Source: Treponema sp. (lineage in GTDB: Bacteria; Spirochaetota; Spirochaetia; Treponematales; Treponemataceae). Taken from it: a stretch of DNA of 64,000 nt. The stretch is from the NCBI GenBank assembly GCA_017934745.1, contig JAGBIY010000005.1:1-64000 (forward strand). The letters are read 5' to 3'. Shown piece after piece: positions 44,418 to 53,283 of this stretch. Below the pieces are notes generated by a model. That model did no database searches. It was not told where the DNA came from and saw only the letters and a list, made by a program, of their open reading frames with translations. Made by a program: the position numbers and the translations under genes. Position 1 is the stretch's first letter. The number at the start of each line of letters is the position of its first letter.

Positions 44418-45647
44418 TTAGTCAGCCAGGAAAAGGGCCGCCAGCGTCTCCGCGTCCAATGCGATGTTCTTTATCCAGCAGTATTCGTTCGGCTGGTGGC
44501 ATACTTCGTCCAGTGTCGACCAGATTGCGGCGTTGAAGCCCATCGTCCTGAGCTCGGCTCCGACCGTTCCACCTCCGATGCCGATTGGTCTGGCCTCGAT
44601 TCCGTGCGCCGTCTTTATTGCCGCGGAAAGTTTCTTCACAACTGGCGCGTCCACCGGTGTGGCGGGCGATTCCTCGTGCTGCAGCTCCTCAATCGAAACT
44701 TTCACGCCGTATTTCTTCTCGACTTCAAGGACGCGCTCGTCGATTGTCTTTCTGACTTCCGAAAGCGTGTAGCGTGGAAGAATTCTGCAGTCCATGTAGA
44801 ACACGTCGTCGCCGGGGATTATGTTCACCGTCTCCACGTTCGCCTCTTTCTTTGTCGGCTGGAACGTCGAGTAGCTTGGAGTGAACATCTCGTCCCTCTC
44901 GTTGAAGACGTTCTCCAAATCGTTGAGCCTGAGCGCCAGGTCGGATGCCGCCAAGAACGCGTTCCTTCCCCTGTCGGGCATCGAGCCGTGGCTCTGGAGT
45001 CCCTTCGTGTGCAGCTTGAGCCAGAGGATGTTCTTCTCCGCCACCTCGATTGTCTCTCCCTTCGAGTCTCCGCCGTCAGGAATGAGGATGATGTCGTCCT
45101 TGCCGAAAAGTTCCTTGTGCTTCCTGAGCAAAAACTTTATTCCGTATTCCGAGCCGCATTCCTCGTCCGCCATGAAAAGGAGCTTCACCGTGTGCTTGGG
45201 CTTTATCTTGTTGTCGACGAGGGCCTTCGCCGCGAAAACGCCTGAGACAAGTCCTTGCTGGTTGTCCTCGACTCCGCGTCCGATGAGCTTTCCGTTCTTT
45301 TCGATTACGGTCCATGGGTCGCTGTCCCACATCTTGAGGTCGCCCGGAGGAACTACGTCCATGTGCGCCATTATCCAGATGCTGTAGTCCGATTTTTCGC
45401 CCTTGATTGTGGCTATCATGTTCGGCCTGATTCCCGACGAAACCCTGCCGTCCTTCGCGTCGTACCGTTCGAGCTTGTCCAGTCCGATTGAGCGGAGATA
45501 TTCAGCGAGCCTCTCGCATTTCTCAAGCTCTCCGTCTCCGCCGCTTTCTGGTGCCATCGCGGGAATCGAGGTCAAAAGCTTCTCCAGCGCGACCATGTTC
45601 GGAATGTCCGAGTTGATTGTCTCCTTCAATTTTTCAAAATCTGTCAT
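44418..45647 (-). CDS. M20 family metallopeptidase (Sapep/ArgE-DapE type dipeptidase)
   Basis: The 409-residue protein has the M20 metal site: MAHMDVVP (His and following Asp), GRGVEDNQQG (bridging Asp), DEECGSEYG (general-base and metal Glu), IPDGG (Asp) and CHQPNEYCW (C-terminal His). A dimerisation lid domain is inserted (about 215-330, with LKLHTKGLQSHGSMP). Relatives cleave dipeptides or deacylate amino acids in the cytoplasm. GGAG lies 6 nt upstream, and the gene begins 13 nt after the TPM-domain gene, so it is probably the last gene of that operon. The exact substrate cannot be told from sequence. Confidence 0.9.
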   Translation of the reverse strand: MTDFEKLKETINSDIPNMVALEKLLTSIPAMAPESGGDGELEKCERLAEYLRSIGLDKLERYDAKDGRVSSGIRPNMIATIKGEKSDYSIWIMAHMDVVPPGDLKMWDSDPWTVIEKNGKLIGRGVEDNQQGLVSGVFAAKALVDNKIKPKHTVKLLFMADEECGSEYGIKFLLRKHKELFGKDDIILIPDGGDSKGETIEVAEKNILWLKLHTKGLQSHGSMPDRGRNAFLAASDLALRLNDLENVFNERDEMFTPSYSTFQPTKKEANVETVNIIPGDDVFYMDCRILPRYTLSEVRKTIDERVLEVEKKYGVKVSIEELQHEESPATPVDAPVVKKLSAAIKTAHGIEARPIGIGGGTVGAELRTMGFNAAIWSTLDEVCHQPNEYCWIKNIALDAETLAALFLAD

Positions 45648-45660
45648 TGTCTACTCCAAA

Positions 45661-46452
45661 TCAAAAATGTCCTGAGTGGTGCGAGCCGCCGCCGCCTGAG
45701 TTGTGGCTGTTGCTCTCCTGGTGGTGGATTACCTGCACCGTCTTGTGCGTGAACCTGTCGTATGTCGAGGAGAAGTTCACTCCCTTGTTCGACTCGTACC
45801 TGTCGGCCTCGGTCGCAAGCGCAATGTTGTTGAGCTTGCGTTTCTCCTTTGAGAAGAGCACGAGCGCGATGATGAGGCTGATGATGAGTATCGCCGCGAT
45901 TATGATGGCGAAATAGGTCTTCTGCTCGTCTGTCATGTTCGCATAGTCGAAGCCGCTTCTGCTCGCGCTTCCGCCGCTTTCAAGGCTCGTTCTGTCCATC
46001 GTGTATTCGACCCTCGATATGAATTTGTCGAATCCCACGAACCATTCGTCGTTCTTGAAGCTCGAAATGAATGAATTCTCCACGCTTCTTCCCCTGCCCA
46101 GAAAGTACGTGTCCATCCTTGAACCGTGCGAGTAGAGGTCGAAGCTCCTGTCGCCCATCGAAAGAAGCAGCAGGTAGCCTTCCGCGTCCTCTCCGTAGCC
46201 CAAGTTCAGCTGCCGGTAGATTGCCTCCGCGGCAGATTCGATGTCGTATCCGTATTTTCCGAAGTCCTTCACCGTGATGATGTGGATTTCCGTTTCGTAG
46301 CTCTGGGAGACTACCGCCAGCCTGTTCTCTATCTGCATCGCCTCGTTCGCCGAAAGAAGACCCGCCTCGTCGATTAGATACTTCGCCGCGGCCGCATTCG
46401 CCGACGCGAGAAGAAAAATTGAGGCAATGAATAGAATGAATCGTTTTTTCAT
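45661..46452 (-). CDS. Exported TPM-domain membrane protein (YdjH-like)
   Basis: The ATG at 46452 overlaps the stop of the upstream gene (ATGA), and the protein begins with a clear signal peptide (MKKRFILFIASIFLLASANA). A TPM/DUF477 domain follows (about 24-165: YLIDEAGLLSANEAMQIENRL, LLLSMGDRSFDLYSHG), then a membrane helix (IIIAAILIISLIIALVLF) and a tail ending SGGGGSHHSGHF. The 263-residue layout matches B. subtilis YdjH, a partner of the zinc-ribbon protein YdjG and the SPFH-like YdjI. TPM domains in other systems assist photosystem or membrane-protein maintenance. Translational coupling to the zinc-ribbon gene supports a complex. Confidence 0.82.
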   Translation of the reverse strand: MKKRFILFIASIFLLASANAAAAKYLIDEAGLLSANEAMQIENRLAVVSQSYETEIHIITVKDFGKYGYDIESAAEAIYRQLNLGYGEDAEGYLLLLSMGDRSFDLYSHGSRMDTYFLGRGRSVENSFISSFKNDEWFVGFDKFISRVEYTMDRTSLESGGSASRSGFDYANMTDEQKTYFAIIIAAILIISLIIALVLFSKEKRKLNNIALATEADRYESNKGVNFSSTYDRFTHKTVQVIHHQESNSHNSGGGGSHHSGHF

Positions 46453-47639
46453 GATGCGTGCTCCACTATTTTCAGAATGAGGAAGTAGATGAGTCCGCCC
46501 ACTGCCGATGAAATCAGGAAATTCTTGAGCGTATAAAGAAACGCGAGTTTTCCGCTCATCGGGAGTTTGCCAACGACCTTGCCCGTCTGTCCGTTCACCG
46601 CGAAAAGGTACTTCTCGTCGTGCCATTTCGTGTAGAGGAGGTAGACCGGGACGAGACCGTAGTTGACTTTTCCGCTCTTGAGCTTGATGTTCTTGTGGAT
46701 GAGCGAAACCGTGTTGTATCCGTTCACCGAAGCCCTGAAATCAGAGAGGAGCGTCTGGGCGCATCTCGTGTTGGCTCTCGGAAAGCAGTTCTCCACTGTG
46801 TCGTCGTACTTGTCCGCGAGGTAGCCTGGAAGGTACGCCGTGGAGAATTCCTTGAGTTCCTTGTAGTTGAACGGTTCGAGGGAATCCATCATGTCGTTCG
46901 GCATCTTCTTCGACGCGTCAACTGGAACCATCTTGAAGTCGAGCGTTCCCTCCCGGTAGCAGCTGTAGTGGTAGGTCGTGATTGTCTCCGTATTCCCCCG
47001 CCTTGTGCTGCTCCGCTTTGTCGTCTTGAACGTGGCGTTTCCGATTGTGGTTCCGTTGAAGAACCAGAACGGGACGTAGATTCCCTTCGTCTCCTCCAGA
47101 TGGTTCTCGTTGGAGAACGCCTTCGGGAGTAGCTTCTTTCCGTTGTAGAATTTCTTGAGGGCCTCTATCGCGTCCTTTTTCGTCAACTTGAACGGAATCA
47201 CATAGTCCGGCTTGAGGTTGCCCGCGAACTGCTTTTCGATGACGGTCGGGTTGTCGCAGTATGGGCAGCTCGTGGCCGCCGTGGTTTCCTCGCAGATGAG
47301 CGAGGCTCCGCACGACGGGCACGAGTATTCCTTCATCTTGGAGCCGTCGCTGCCCCAGTCCGAACTCAAGCCGTCTGTGTCCCATTTCGTGTCGCCGGAG
47401 TCGAATCCCTCGTTGTTCACGCTGGAATCTTCGTTTTCTGCTTCGTTCTCGGATTTTTCAATCTGCTCGTCGCTTCCGCTGATTTCCGCGCTCTTCTCGT
47501 CGGGACTTCCGTATGCCTTCTCTATCTCCTCGATTGTGAATTTGGAGTCGCAGTATTCGCACACGACCATTCCGGTTTTCGGGTCGAACTTGACTCCTCC
47601 TCCACAAGCGAGGCATTTGTAGTTGTTGATGTTCTTCAT
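46449..47639 (-). CDS. TFIIB-type zinc-ribbon membrane protein (YdjG-like)
   Basis: The 396-residue protein has two Cys4 zinc ribbons: CLACGGGVKF with CEYCDS at residues 9-30, and CPSCGASL with CPYCDN near 107-128. An acidic Ser/Glu/Asp-rich linker lies between them. A beta-rich domain follows (YVPFWFFNGTTIGNATF, AYLPGYLADKYDD, LVPVYLLYTKWHDEKYLFAVNG), then a C-terminal membrane helix (LISSAVGGLIYFLILKI). This matches YdjG-type proteins, which with YdjH recruit membrane-stress proteins in Bacillus. It overlaps the TPM-domain gene by 4 nt. A hairpin separates it from the SPFH gene upstream. Confidence 0.82.
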   Translation of the reverse strand: MKNINNYKCLACGGGVKFDPKTGMVVCEYCDSKFTIEEIEKAYGSPDEKSAEISGSDEQIEKSENEAENEDSSVNNEGFDSGDTKWDTDGLSSDWGSDGSKMKEYSCPSCGASLICEETTAATSCPYCDNPTVIEKQFAGNLKPDYVIPFKLTKKDAIEALKKFYNGKKLLPKAFSNENHLEETKGIYVPFWFFNGTTIGNATFKTTKRSSTRRGNTETITTYHYSCYREGTLDFKMVPVDASKKMPNDMMDSLEPFNYKELKEFSTAYLPGYLADKYDDTVENCFPRANTRCAQTLLSDFRASVNGYNTVSLIHKNIKLKSGKVNYGLVPVYLLYTKWHDEKYLFAVNGQTGKVVGKLPMSGKLAFLYTLKNFLISSAVGGLIYFLILKIVEHAS

Positions 47640-47659
47640 TCTGCCTTCCGAAGTTTGAA

Positions 47660-47713
47660 AAGCCTGCCCGGAAACTGGGCGTCTTTTTGGAACTGCTGTT
47701 CCCGGGCGGGCTT
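47660..47713 (-). terminator. Intercistronic hairpin between the SPFH and zinc-ribbon genes
   Basis: Read on the minus strand, AAGCCCGCCCGGGAA pairs almost fully with TTCCGGGCAGGCTT, with an inner GGAAC/GTTCC arm, and four T follow. It could partly terminate and so lower expression of the two downstream membrane genes relative to the SPFH protein. It fills most of the 79-bp gap. Confidence 0.6.
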
Positions 47714-47718
47714 GATTT

Positions 47719-49059
47719 TTATTTTACGATGTCCGAATCGTCGAACGGGTCTCCGCATTCCGGGCAGAATTTCGGAGGGTTCTTCGGGTCTTTCGGCTCC
47801 CAGCCGCACTTGTCGCACTTGTAGAGGGGCGCGCCCGCCGGCTTCGGCTTTCCGCATTCCTGGCAGAATTTTCCCTTGTTCACGGCTCCGCACGAGCAGG
47901 TCCAGCCGATGTTGTCGGCAGGCTTCGGTTTTCCGCAGTTCTCGCAGAATTTTCCAGTGTTGCTCGTTCCGCATTCGCACTTCCACGCCGAAGCCGATGG
48001 AGCCTGCGTTGGAGCCGCCTGCTGCTGCATCTGCGGAGCCTGCGCCTGCTGCTGCTGTCCCATCGCGAAGAGGTTCTGCGCGTTGAAACCGCCGGCGTTT
48101 CCCGCCATGTTCATGCCGACGAAGCCGTGCATCGCTCCGTTCGCGTTGCCGGCAGCCGTCTCCATCGCCGCTGCCTGCGCCCCCACGAGACGGGCCGCGG
48201 CCATTGTCGGGTCGGTGTAGGCCGCCATCTCCTGCATCTGCTTGATTTTCTTCGCGTCCTCTTCGTCCGCCGTGACCGACGATACTCCGAACGAGACGAC
48301 CTCGATTCCCCTCAAGTCCTTCCACTTGGCCGAAAGCTGCTGGTTCAGGTAGACCGAGATTTCTTCCGTGTGGCCGGGGAGGGCTGAGTAGCGGATTCCC
48401 TTTTCGGAAAGGAGCGCGAACGTCGGCTGGAGCGCCGTCAAAAGCTCCGTCTTCAGCTGGCTCGCGATTTGGTCCCTGGTGAATTCGTCCGTCACGTTCG
48501 CGCAGACGTTCGTGTAGAAGAGAATCGGGTTCGTTATCTTGAAGCTGTACTCTCCGAAGCACTTTATGGCGATGTCCATGTCGATTCTGGCTCGCGCGTC
48601 CACGACCCTGAACGGAACCGGGGATGCCGTTCCGTATTTGTTTCCGATGATTTCCTTCATGTTCACGAAGTAGACCCTCTGGTCCTTCGCCGGCTCTCCT
48701 CCGAACGTGAACCTCTCCCACATGTCCTTTATCGTGCTCTTGAGCCCTTCGACGAATCCGCCCGAGAAAAGGGAAGGGGAGGTTCCCGTCTTGTACTCGT
48801 ACGCTCCCGGCTCGGATATGATGTTGAAGATTTTTCCCTGGTCCACTGTGATTGCGCACTGTCCGTCCGCCACAATCAGCTTTGAGCCGTCCGTGATGAT
48901 GTTGTCGGTTCCAGAAGTGTTGGAGCTCCTGCCCCCCGCCTTGTGCTCCGCCTTCTTGACGAGCACGTCCGCGCTGAGCGAGTCGCAGCAGAAATAATCC
49001 TTCCACGAATCGGCCAATGTTCCACCGGCAGCGCCTGCCGCAGCTTTCAAAAATCCCAT
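47719..49059 (-). CDS. SPFH-domain protein with C-terminal zinc ribbons (YdjI / virion-core-like)
   Basis: The ATG at 49059 follows a GGAGG. The 446-residue protein begins MGFLKAAAGAAGGTLADSWKDYF, then an SPFH-like core (LIVADGQCAITVDQGKIFNI, PVPFRVVDARARIDMDIAIKC, GIEVVSFGVSSVTADEEDAKK) and an Ala/Gln/Met-rich linker. At the C-terminus are three Cys4 ribbons (WKCECGTSNTGKFCENCG, WTCSCGAVNKGKFCQECG, YKCDKCGWEP with CPECG). The family includes B. subtilis YdjI. In Bacillus the ydjGHI products tie PspA to stressed membranes. Here the three partners are present but no PspA gene is adjacent. The role is likely membrane-stress scaffolding at the inner face of the membrane. Confidence 0.83.
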   Translation of the reverse strand: MGFLKAAAGAAGGTLADSWKDYFCCDSLSADVLVKKAEHKAGGRSSNTSGTDNIITDGSKLIVADGQCAITVDQGKIFNIISEPGAYEYKTGTSPSLFSGGFVEGLKSTIKDMWERFTFGGEPAKDQRVYFVNMKEIIGNKYGTASPVPFRVVDARARIDMDIAIKCFGEYSFKITNPILFYTNVCANVTDEFTRDQIASQLKTELLTALQPTFALLSEKGIRYSALPGHTEEISVYLNQQLSAKWKDLRGIEVVSFGVSSVTADEEDAKKIKQMQEMAAYTDPTMAAARLVGAQAAAMETAAGNANGAMHGFVGMNMAGNAGGFNAQNLFAMGQQQQAQAPQMQQQAAPTQAPSASAWKCECGTSNTGKFCENCGKPKPADNIGWTCSCGAVNKGKFCQECGKPKPAGAPLYKCDKCGWEPKDPKNPPKFCPECGDPFDDSDIVK

Positions 49060-49135
49060 AGTTTTTCCTCCGTTTTTTTGTGTCAATTTTGAATTTTAAG
49101 GCTAGAAGTGTGAATTCTCAATCTTAAATTCAAGT

Positions 49136-49888
49136 TCATTTAAAATTTGAATTTTTCATTTCTTCCCTTGTCTTCCTCAGGTGCTCCGAAAGTTGTTCCC
49201 TGAAGTTCAGGCTTTCGGATTTGAACGTTAGCAGGAAGTGCTTCTTTTCTTCCAGTTCCTCGTTCTTCTTCCGTATCGATTCCTTGAAATTCTCGATTCT
49301 GACGACGATTTCGTTCTCCGAGGCGAATTTTCGGATTTTGACGAGAATCTGCATTGAGTAGCAGAGGTCGATGATGAAGACTCCGTAGAACATTCCCACG
49401 AAGAAGGAGAACGAGAGGTTCTCGGAAAGCCAGTAGAGCCAGTCCAGGACTTCCGGGTGGATGAGGAAGTAGTACACCGCGCTCAAAATCCACCAGAAGA
49501 AGGTGTATTTCGGGCAGATTATCCCCTGAATGTTTCCCCAGCAGCTTGAATAGTCCCAGAGCTTGACCTTCATTCCCTTTATGAAGATGAGTCCTGCGAT
49601 GTACTCGATTGCCGTTATGACAAGCGACATGACGGCGAAGAGAATAGCCTTCTGTAAATGGACGTCGAGCGTTGGGAAAATTCTTTCGACCGGGATGAAC
49701 GACATGAGGCAGAGGATTGTGAGCGAGAATCCGTAGAGCGGCAGGTACGGGCCGATTAGGAAGCCGGGGTTTATCCATTTGCGCTCGGGATTGTTCGACG
49801 AGAAGAACCTTCTCCAGACGAGTTCGATTCCCCAGCCAATCAACGAGCCTGCGAAGAACAGAAAGGCGAGGACGAGTGGAAGTCTCAC
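49136..49888 (-). CDS. Integral membrane protein of the PF06541 putative ABC permease type
   Basis: I place the start at a GTG (49888) that overlaps the stop of the ABC-F gene (GTGA), with GGAGG upstream. The 250-residue protein has about five membrane segments (LVLAFLFFAGSLIGWGIELV, YLPLYGFSLTILCLMSF, ILFAVMSLVITAIEYIAG, FFWWILSAVYYFLI, FSFFVGMFYGVFIIDLCYS). A cytoplasmic coiled coil follows (about 215-248). The motifs GWGIE, NPGFLIGPYLPLYG and LWDYSSCWGNIQG fit the family annotated as putative ABC transporter permease. No transport substrate is known. Overlap with the ABC-F gene implies coupled translation but not a shared transporter, since ABC-F proteins act on ribosomes. Confidence 0.78.
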   Translation of the reverse strand: MRLPLVLAFLFFAGSLIGWGIELVWRRFFSSNNPERKWINPGFLIGPYLPLYGFSLTILCLMSFIPVERIFPTLDVHLQKAILFAVMSLVITAIEYIAGLIFIKGMKVKLWDYSSCWGNIQGIICPKYTFFWWILSAVYYFLIHPEVLDWLYWLSENLSFSFFVGMFYGVFIIDLCYSMQILVKIRKFASENEIVVRIENFKESIRKKNEELEEKKHFLLTFKSESLNFREQLSEHLRKTREEMKNSNFK

Positions 49889-51864
49889 GAAAGCGCCTCC
49901 AGTTTCTCTTCGGCTTCCATCCATTGAAGGTTCAGTTCCTCAAGCTTCTCTGAAAGCTCGTTTATTTCCTTTTGAACGGCCTTCGCCTTCTCTCCGTTGG
50001 AGTAGACGTCCGGGTCCGCCATCTTGTTCTCCGCTTCCGCCTTCGCCTTCTCGGTCTTTTCGATTTCAGCCTCGATTGCGGCGACTGCCTTCTCCGCCTT
50101 GCGCCTTTCGGCCTCCGCCTTCTTCTGTTCTTCCCAGCTCAGTTTGGATGCGGAAACTGCTTTCTCCGCAGTTGCGGAACTCTCTTTCTGTGCTTTGTTC
50201 GCCGATTTCGATGCGGCAGTTCCCGCGTTGAATTCGCCAACGACTCCGTTCTTCTCGTCCTCAAGACGCTGCATGTAGTATCTGTAGTCGCCCGGGAAAA
50301 TCCTGAACGCGCCCGGTGTGAGTTCGAGGACTCGCGTCGAAAGGTCTTCGATGAAGCCTCGGTCGTGCGAGACGAAGATGACCGTTCCTCCGAAATCCTT
50401 GAGGGCTTGGAGAAGCACGTCCTTCGAGTGCATGTCCAAGTGGTTCGTAGGTTCGTCGAGAATGAGGAGGTTGACCGGCCGCAAAAGGAGCTTCAGCAGC
50501 GCGACCCTCGATTTCTCTCCTCCTGATAGCATGTCGATTTTCTTGAAAACGTCGTCGCCCCTGAACAAGAAGGCTCCGAGCATGTCGCGCACTTTCGGAA
50601 TCAGTTCGAGTGGGGCTTCCGCTTCGATGGCTTCGAGAACCGTCTGGCTCCCTTTGAGCGATTCCGCGTTGTCCTGCGAGAAGTAGCCGATTGAGACTCC
50701 CGCGCCGAGCTTCACGCTTCCTTCAAAATTCGAGTCGACCCCGGCTATTATGCGAAGAAGCGTCGACTTTCCGGCTCCGTTGTGTCCCGCGACGACGAGC
50801 CTGTCGCCGTTTTCGAGAACGAGTCCGAGGTTGTCGATGACTTTCCTCTGCCCGTCGTAGGACTTCGTGATTCCTTCGAGGGTGACGACGAGCCTGCCCG
50901 AATGTGGAGCCGCCGGAAACTTGAAGTGGATTTTCTTCATCGTCTCTGGAATGACGATTTCGTTCTCCAGTATTTTGTCGAGCTGCTTCTGCCTTTCCTG
51001 CGCCTGAGCCGCCTTCGTCGCCTTCACCCCGAACCTGTCGATGAATTCCTGCAGGTGCTGGATTTCCGCTTGCTGCTTCTCGTATTCCCTCATCAAGGTC
51101 TCAAGTTCCACCTCGCGCACCTTCTCGTAGTGGCTGAAGTTGCCCGAATATTTTTTGAGGTCGCCGTTGAAAAGCTCGTAGACTTCGTTGATTGTGTGGT
51201 CGAGGAAGTAGCGGTCGTGGCTTACTAGCAAGAATCCGCCCTTGAAATTTCCGAGGAATGTCTCAAGCCATTCGCGCGCGTCGATGTCGAGGTAGTTCGT
51301 CGGCTCGTCCAGAAGGAGGATGTCCGGGTTCACCATCAGGCTCTTGGCGAGCGCGATTCTCATCTGCCAGCCGCCGGAGAATTCCTCGCAGTTCCTGTCC
51401 AAATCCTCCTGCTTGAATCCAAGTCCGATGAGCACCTGCTCGGCGAGCACGTTCCTCCTGTTCCATCCCGAATCCTCAAGCTCGTTGATTATCTTGTCGT
51501 GCCGTTCGAGCAGTTCCGCTTGGTCGTCCGTGTTCTCCTTCAATTTGTCTCCGATTTCGTCGAGTTCCTTCTGCAGGTCGTATCCGAACTGGAAAGCCTT
51601 GTCCGCTTCCTCGCGAATCGTGCAGCCGTGGTGCGTGAGGCCGCTCTGCGGAAGGTAGGCCACGCGCGCTCCTTTTTCCGCGATTCTCTTTCCGTCGTCT
51701 GGCTGCACGAGACCCGCCATGACCTTGATGAGCGTGGATTTTCCGGCTCCGTTCGCGCCTGTCAGGGCCGCTTTCGTGCCCGCCTGTAGGTTGACCGAGA
51801 CGTTCTTGAGTATGTCCCTGTCGCCGAACGCGAGCGAGACCTGGGAAAATTGTACGAATGCCAT
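49885..51864 (-). CDS. ABC-F family ATPase (Uup/YdiF-like ribosome-associated factor)
   Basis: The 659-residue protein has two ATPase domains and no membrane segment. The first has Walker A GANGAGKST, signature FSGGWQMR and Walker B ILLLDEPTNYLDI. The second has GHNGAGKST, LSGGEKSRVALL and LLILDEPTNHLD. The linker (about 230-300) is charged and helical, as required to reach the peptidyl-transferase centre. A C-terminal coiled coil (about 545-655, KAEAERRKAEKAVAAIEAEI) follows. Family members rescue stalled or drug-bound ribosomes. GGAG lies 9 nt upstream, within the end of the preceding lipoprotein gene, and the gap between the two is 3 nt. Confidence 0.93.
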   Translation of the reverse strand: MAFVQFSQVSLAFGDRDILKNVSVNLQAGTKAALTGANGAGKSTLIKVMAGLVQPDDGKRIAEKGARVAYLPQSGLTHHGCTIREEADKAFQFGYDLQKELDEIGDKLKENTDDQAELLERHDKIINELEDSGWNRRNVLAEQVLIGLGFKQEDLDRNCEEFSGGWQMRIALAKSLMVNPDILLLDEPTNYLDIDAREWLETFLGNFKGGFLLVSHDRYFLDHTINEVYELFNGDLKKYSGNFSHYEKVREVELETLMREYEKQQAEIQHLQEFIDRFGVKATKAAQAQERQKQLDKILENEIVIPETMKKIHFKFPAAPHSGRLVVTLEGITKSYDGQRKVIDNLGLVLENGDRLVVAGHNGAGKSTLLRIIAGVDSNFEGSVKLGAGVSIGYFSQDNAESLKGSQTVLEAIEAEAPLELIPKVRDMLGAFLFRGDDVFKKIDMLSGGEKSRVALLKLLLRPVNLLILDEPTNHLDMHSKDVLLQALKDFGGTVIFVSHDRGFIEDLSTRVLELTPGAFRIFPGDYRYYMQRLEDEKNGVVGEFNAGTAASKSANKAQKESSATAEKAVSASKLSWEEQKKAEAERRKAEKAVAAIEAEIEKTEKAKAEAENKMADPDVYSNGEKAKAVQKEINELSEKLEELNLQWMEAEEKLEALS

Positions 51865-51867
51865 TTT

Positions 51868-53175
51868 TTATTTCTCCAAGAAGATTACAGTTGCCGATGA
51901 TGATTTTGCCTTCAAGATGTTGTCCTCGATTTTTCCACGGACGGCGTCCTCAAGCCTGAGTCCGCTGTCGGTGAGCTTGTAGAGGAAATTCACCTCGTAG
52001 TCTCCGCCGAAGTCGAACGTGAGAAGCCCGTCGTAACTTGACTTCATCGAGTCTGGAATCAGGTATTTGATTGCGACCGTTCCGCTTGTCCTTGCCGAGC
52101 TTGGAATGACTTCCGGCTGCAGGAGCGAGAAGTCATTCCAGTTGAAGTTGTACTCGTCGCCGCTTCCCGAAGAGAAGACGAGCGTTCCGTAGTTCTCGCT
52201 TGAGAACCGTGGGCCGAGAGAGGCGATTTTTTCCATTGCGCCAATCCTTCTGCTCCGCTCCTTCTCGATTATTCCGTCCACGTCCTCGCCGAAACTGTCG
52301 AACACGACGTTCTTCGGCTTTCCCGCCTCGACGTACTGGAGGACGATTTCCTCGTCGCTCTTCACCGTCACGTTCACGTTCGCGCCCTCGAAGAGAATCT
52401 GCTTGCCGGAAATCTTCTTTATTTCGCTGTAGTCCCAGCTTCTTTCGTCCTCGCTGTTCGCGAATGAGATTTTCTTCTCCGCTTCGTCCAGGAAGAAGCC
52501 GAAGCTGCTCTTCATCTTGTTCAAGTCGTAGATTTTTTTCTTCAATAAATATCTGTACTCGTTCGGATACCATTTGTGGCTTCTTATCGTCTGCAGGTTC
52601 GTATCGTCGGCCTGCACTTCGTCGTTCTTCTTCGCGACTTGAACTTCCCGTTTTCCGCCGTTCTCCGACTCGTAGATGTCGAGATTGTACGAGAAGCACC
52701 AGCCCTGCGTTCCCTCCGATGTCAGCACCCGGTACCATTCGCCCTCCATCGCGTTCACTTTCGCGCCTTCACCTTTGAAGAGGACCCTGATGATTTCTCC
52801 TTTCCTGAGCCTGTAGACCTGTTTCGCGGTGTTCACGGCCTCCGCCCTTATCGGAAGTCCGTCGAGTTTCACCGAGGCGAACGAGTTCGCGTATTCTGAA
52901 AGCACAGCCGAAGTCTTTTTCGCCTTGGACTTGGATTCCGGCTCGGAGAGCTGCCACAGGGGAATCTCCTCTTTTCCGTTCGTCTTTGGATTCTCGATTA
53001 TGTAGGTGTGGGTGATGTTCGATTTTACGAGTACCTTCACGACTTCGCCGTTGTTGAGTTGGTTCTTCTCGTCGCCCCAAAGCACGACCGAATATCCGAC
53101 TGTTTTTTTGCACGAGGCGAATGACAGACATGCCAGAAAGGCAAGCGCGATTTGTTTAAAATTTCTGATTCTCAT
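51868..53175 (-). CDS. SH3-like domain lipoprotein of unknown function
   Basis: The start at 53175 opens a lipoprotein signal (MRIRNFKQIALAFLA to FASC, Cys22). The 435-residue protein contains SH3-like strands: VLWGDEKNQLNNGEVVKVL near the N-terminus and a second module LRKGEIIRVLFKGEG, then GEWYRVLTSEGTQGWCFSY, a typical bacterial SH3 ending. The C-terminal half is beta-rich (TLVFSSGSGDEYNFNWNDFSL, LLTFDFGGDYEVNFLYKL). It is probably a periplasmic or outer-membrane lipoprotein that contacts the cell wall. A TATAAT box stands only 6 nt before the ATG and no Shine-Dalgarno is present. It is the first gene of an operon with the ABC-F and PF06541-type genes. Confidence 0.75.
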   Translation of the reverse strand: MRIRNFKQIALAFLACLSFASCKKTVGYSVVLWGDEKNQLNNGEVVKVLVKSNITHTYIIENPKTNGKEEIPLWQLSEPESKSKAKKTSAVLSEYANSFASVKLDGLPIRAEAVNTAKQVYRLRKGEIIRVLFKGEGAKVNAMEGEWYRVLTSEGTQGWCFSYNLDIYESENGGKREVQVAKKNDEVQADDTNLQTIRSHKWYPNEYRYLLKKKIYDLNKMKSSFGFFLDEAEKKISFANSEDERSWDYSEIKKISGKQILFEGANVNVTVKSDEEIVLQYVEAGKPKNVVFDSFGEDVDGIIEKERSRRIGAMEKIASLGPRFSSENYGTLVFSSGSGDEYNFNWNDFSLLQPEVIPSSARTSGTVAIKYLIPDSMKSSYDGLLTFDFGGDYEVNFLYKLTDSGLRLEDAVRGKIEDNILKAKSSSATVIFLEK

Positions 53176-53181
53176 GCGGAG

Positions 53182-53187
53182 ATTATA
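53182..53187 (-). promoter_or_regulatory. -10 box placed for a leaderless transcript of the SH3 lipoprotein gene
   Basis: On the minus strand TATAAT is followed by six bases (CTCCGC) and then the ATG at 53175. The usual start point 6-8 nt after the -10 box would fall on or beside the A of the start codon. A T-rich -35 area lies upstream. Similar spacing is seen at 54364, 56107 and 57575. Confidence 0.55.
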
Positions 53188-53202
53188 TACAAAAGTGGTT
53201 GT

Positions 53203-53258
53203 AAAAAAAATCCGCAAGCGACGAATCTGCGTGTTCGGCTGTTCCGTCGCTTGCGGAT
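53203..53258 (-). terminator. Intrinsic terminator after mraY
   Basis: A perfect 14-bp stem, ATCCGCAAGCGACG (53210-53223) with CGTCGCTTGCGGAT (53245-53258), is followed on the minus strand by eight T. It closes the MraY transcript 25 nt after its stop codon. Confidence 0.9.
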
Positions 53259-53283
53259 GCTCTGTCCGTGGAAAAAAAACTTT

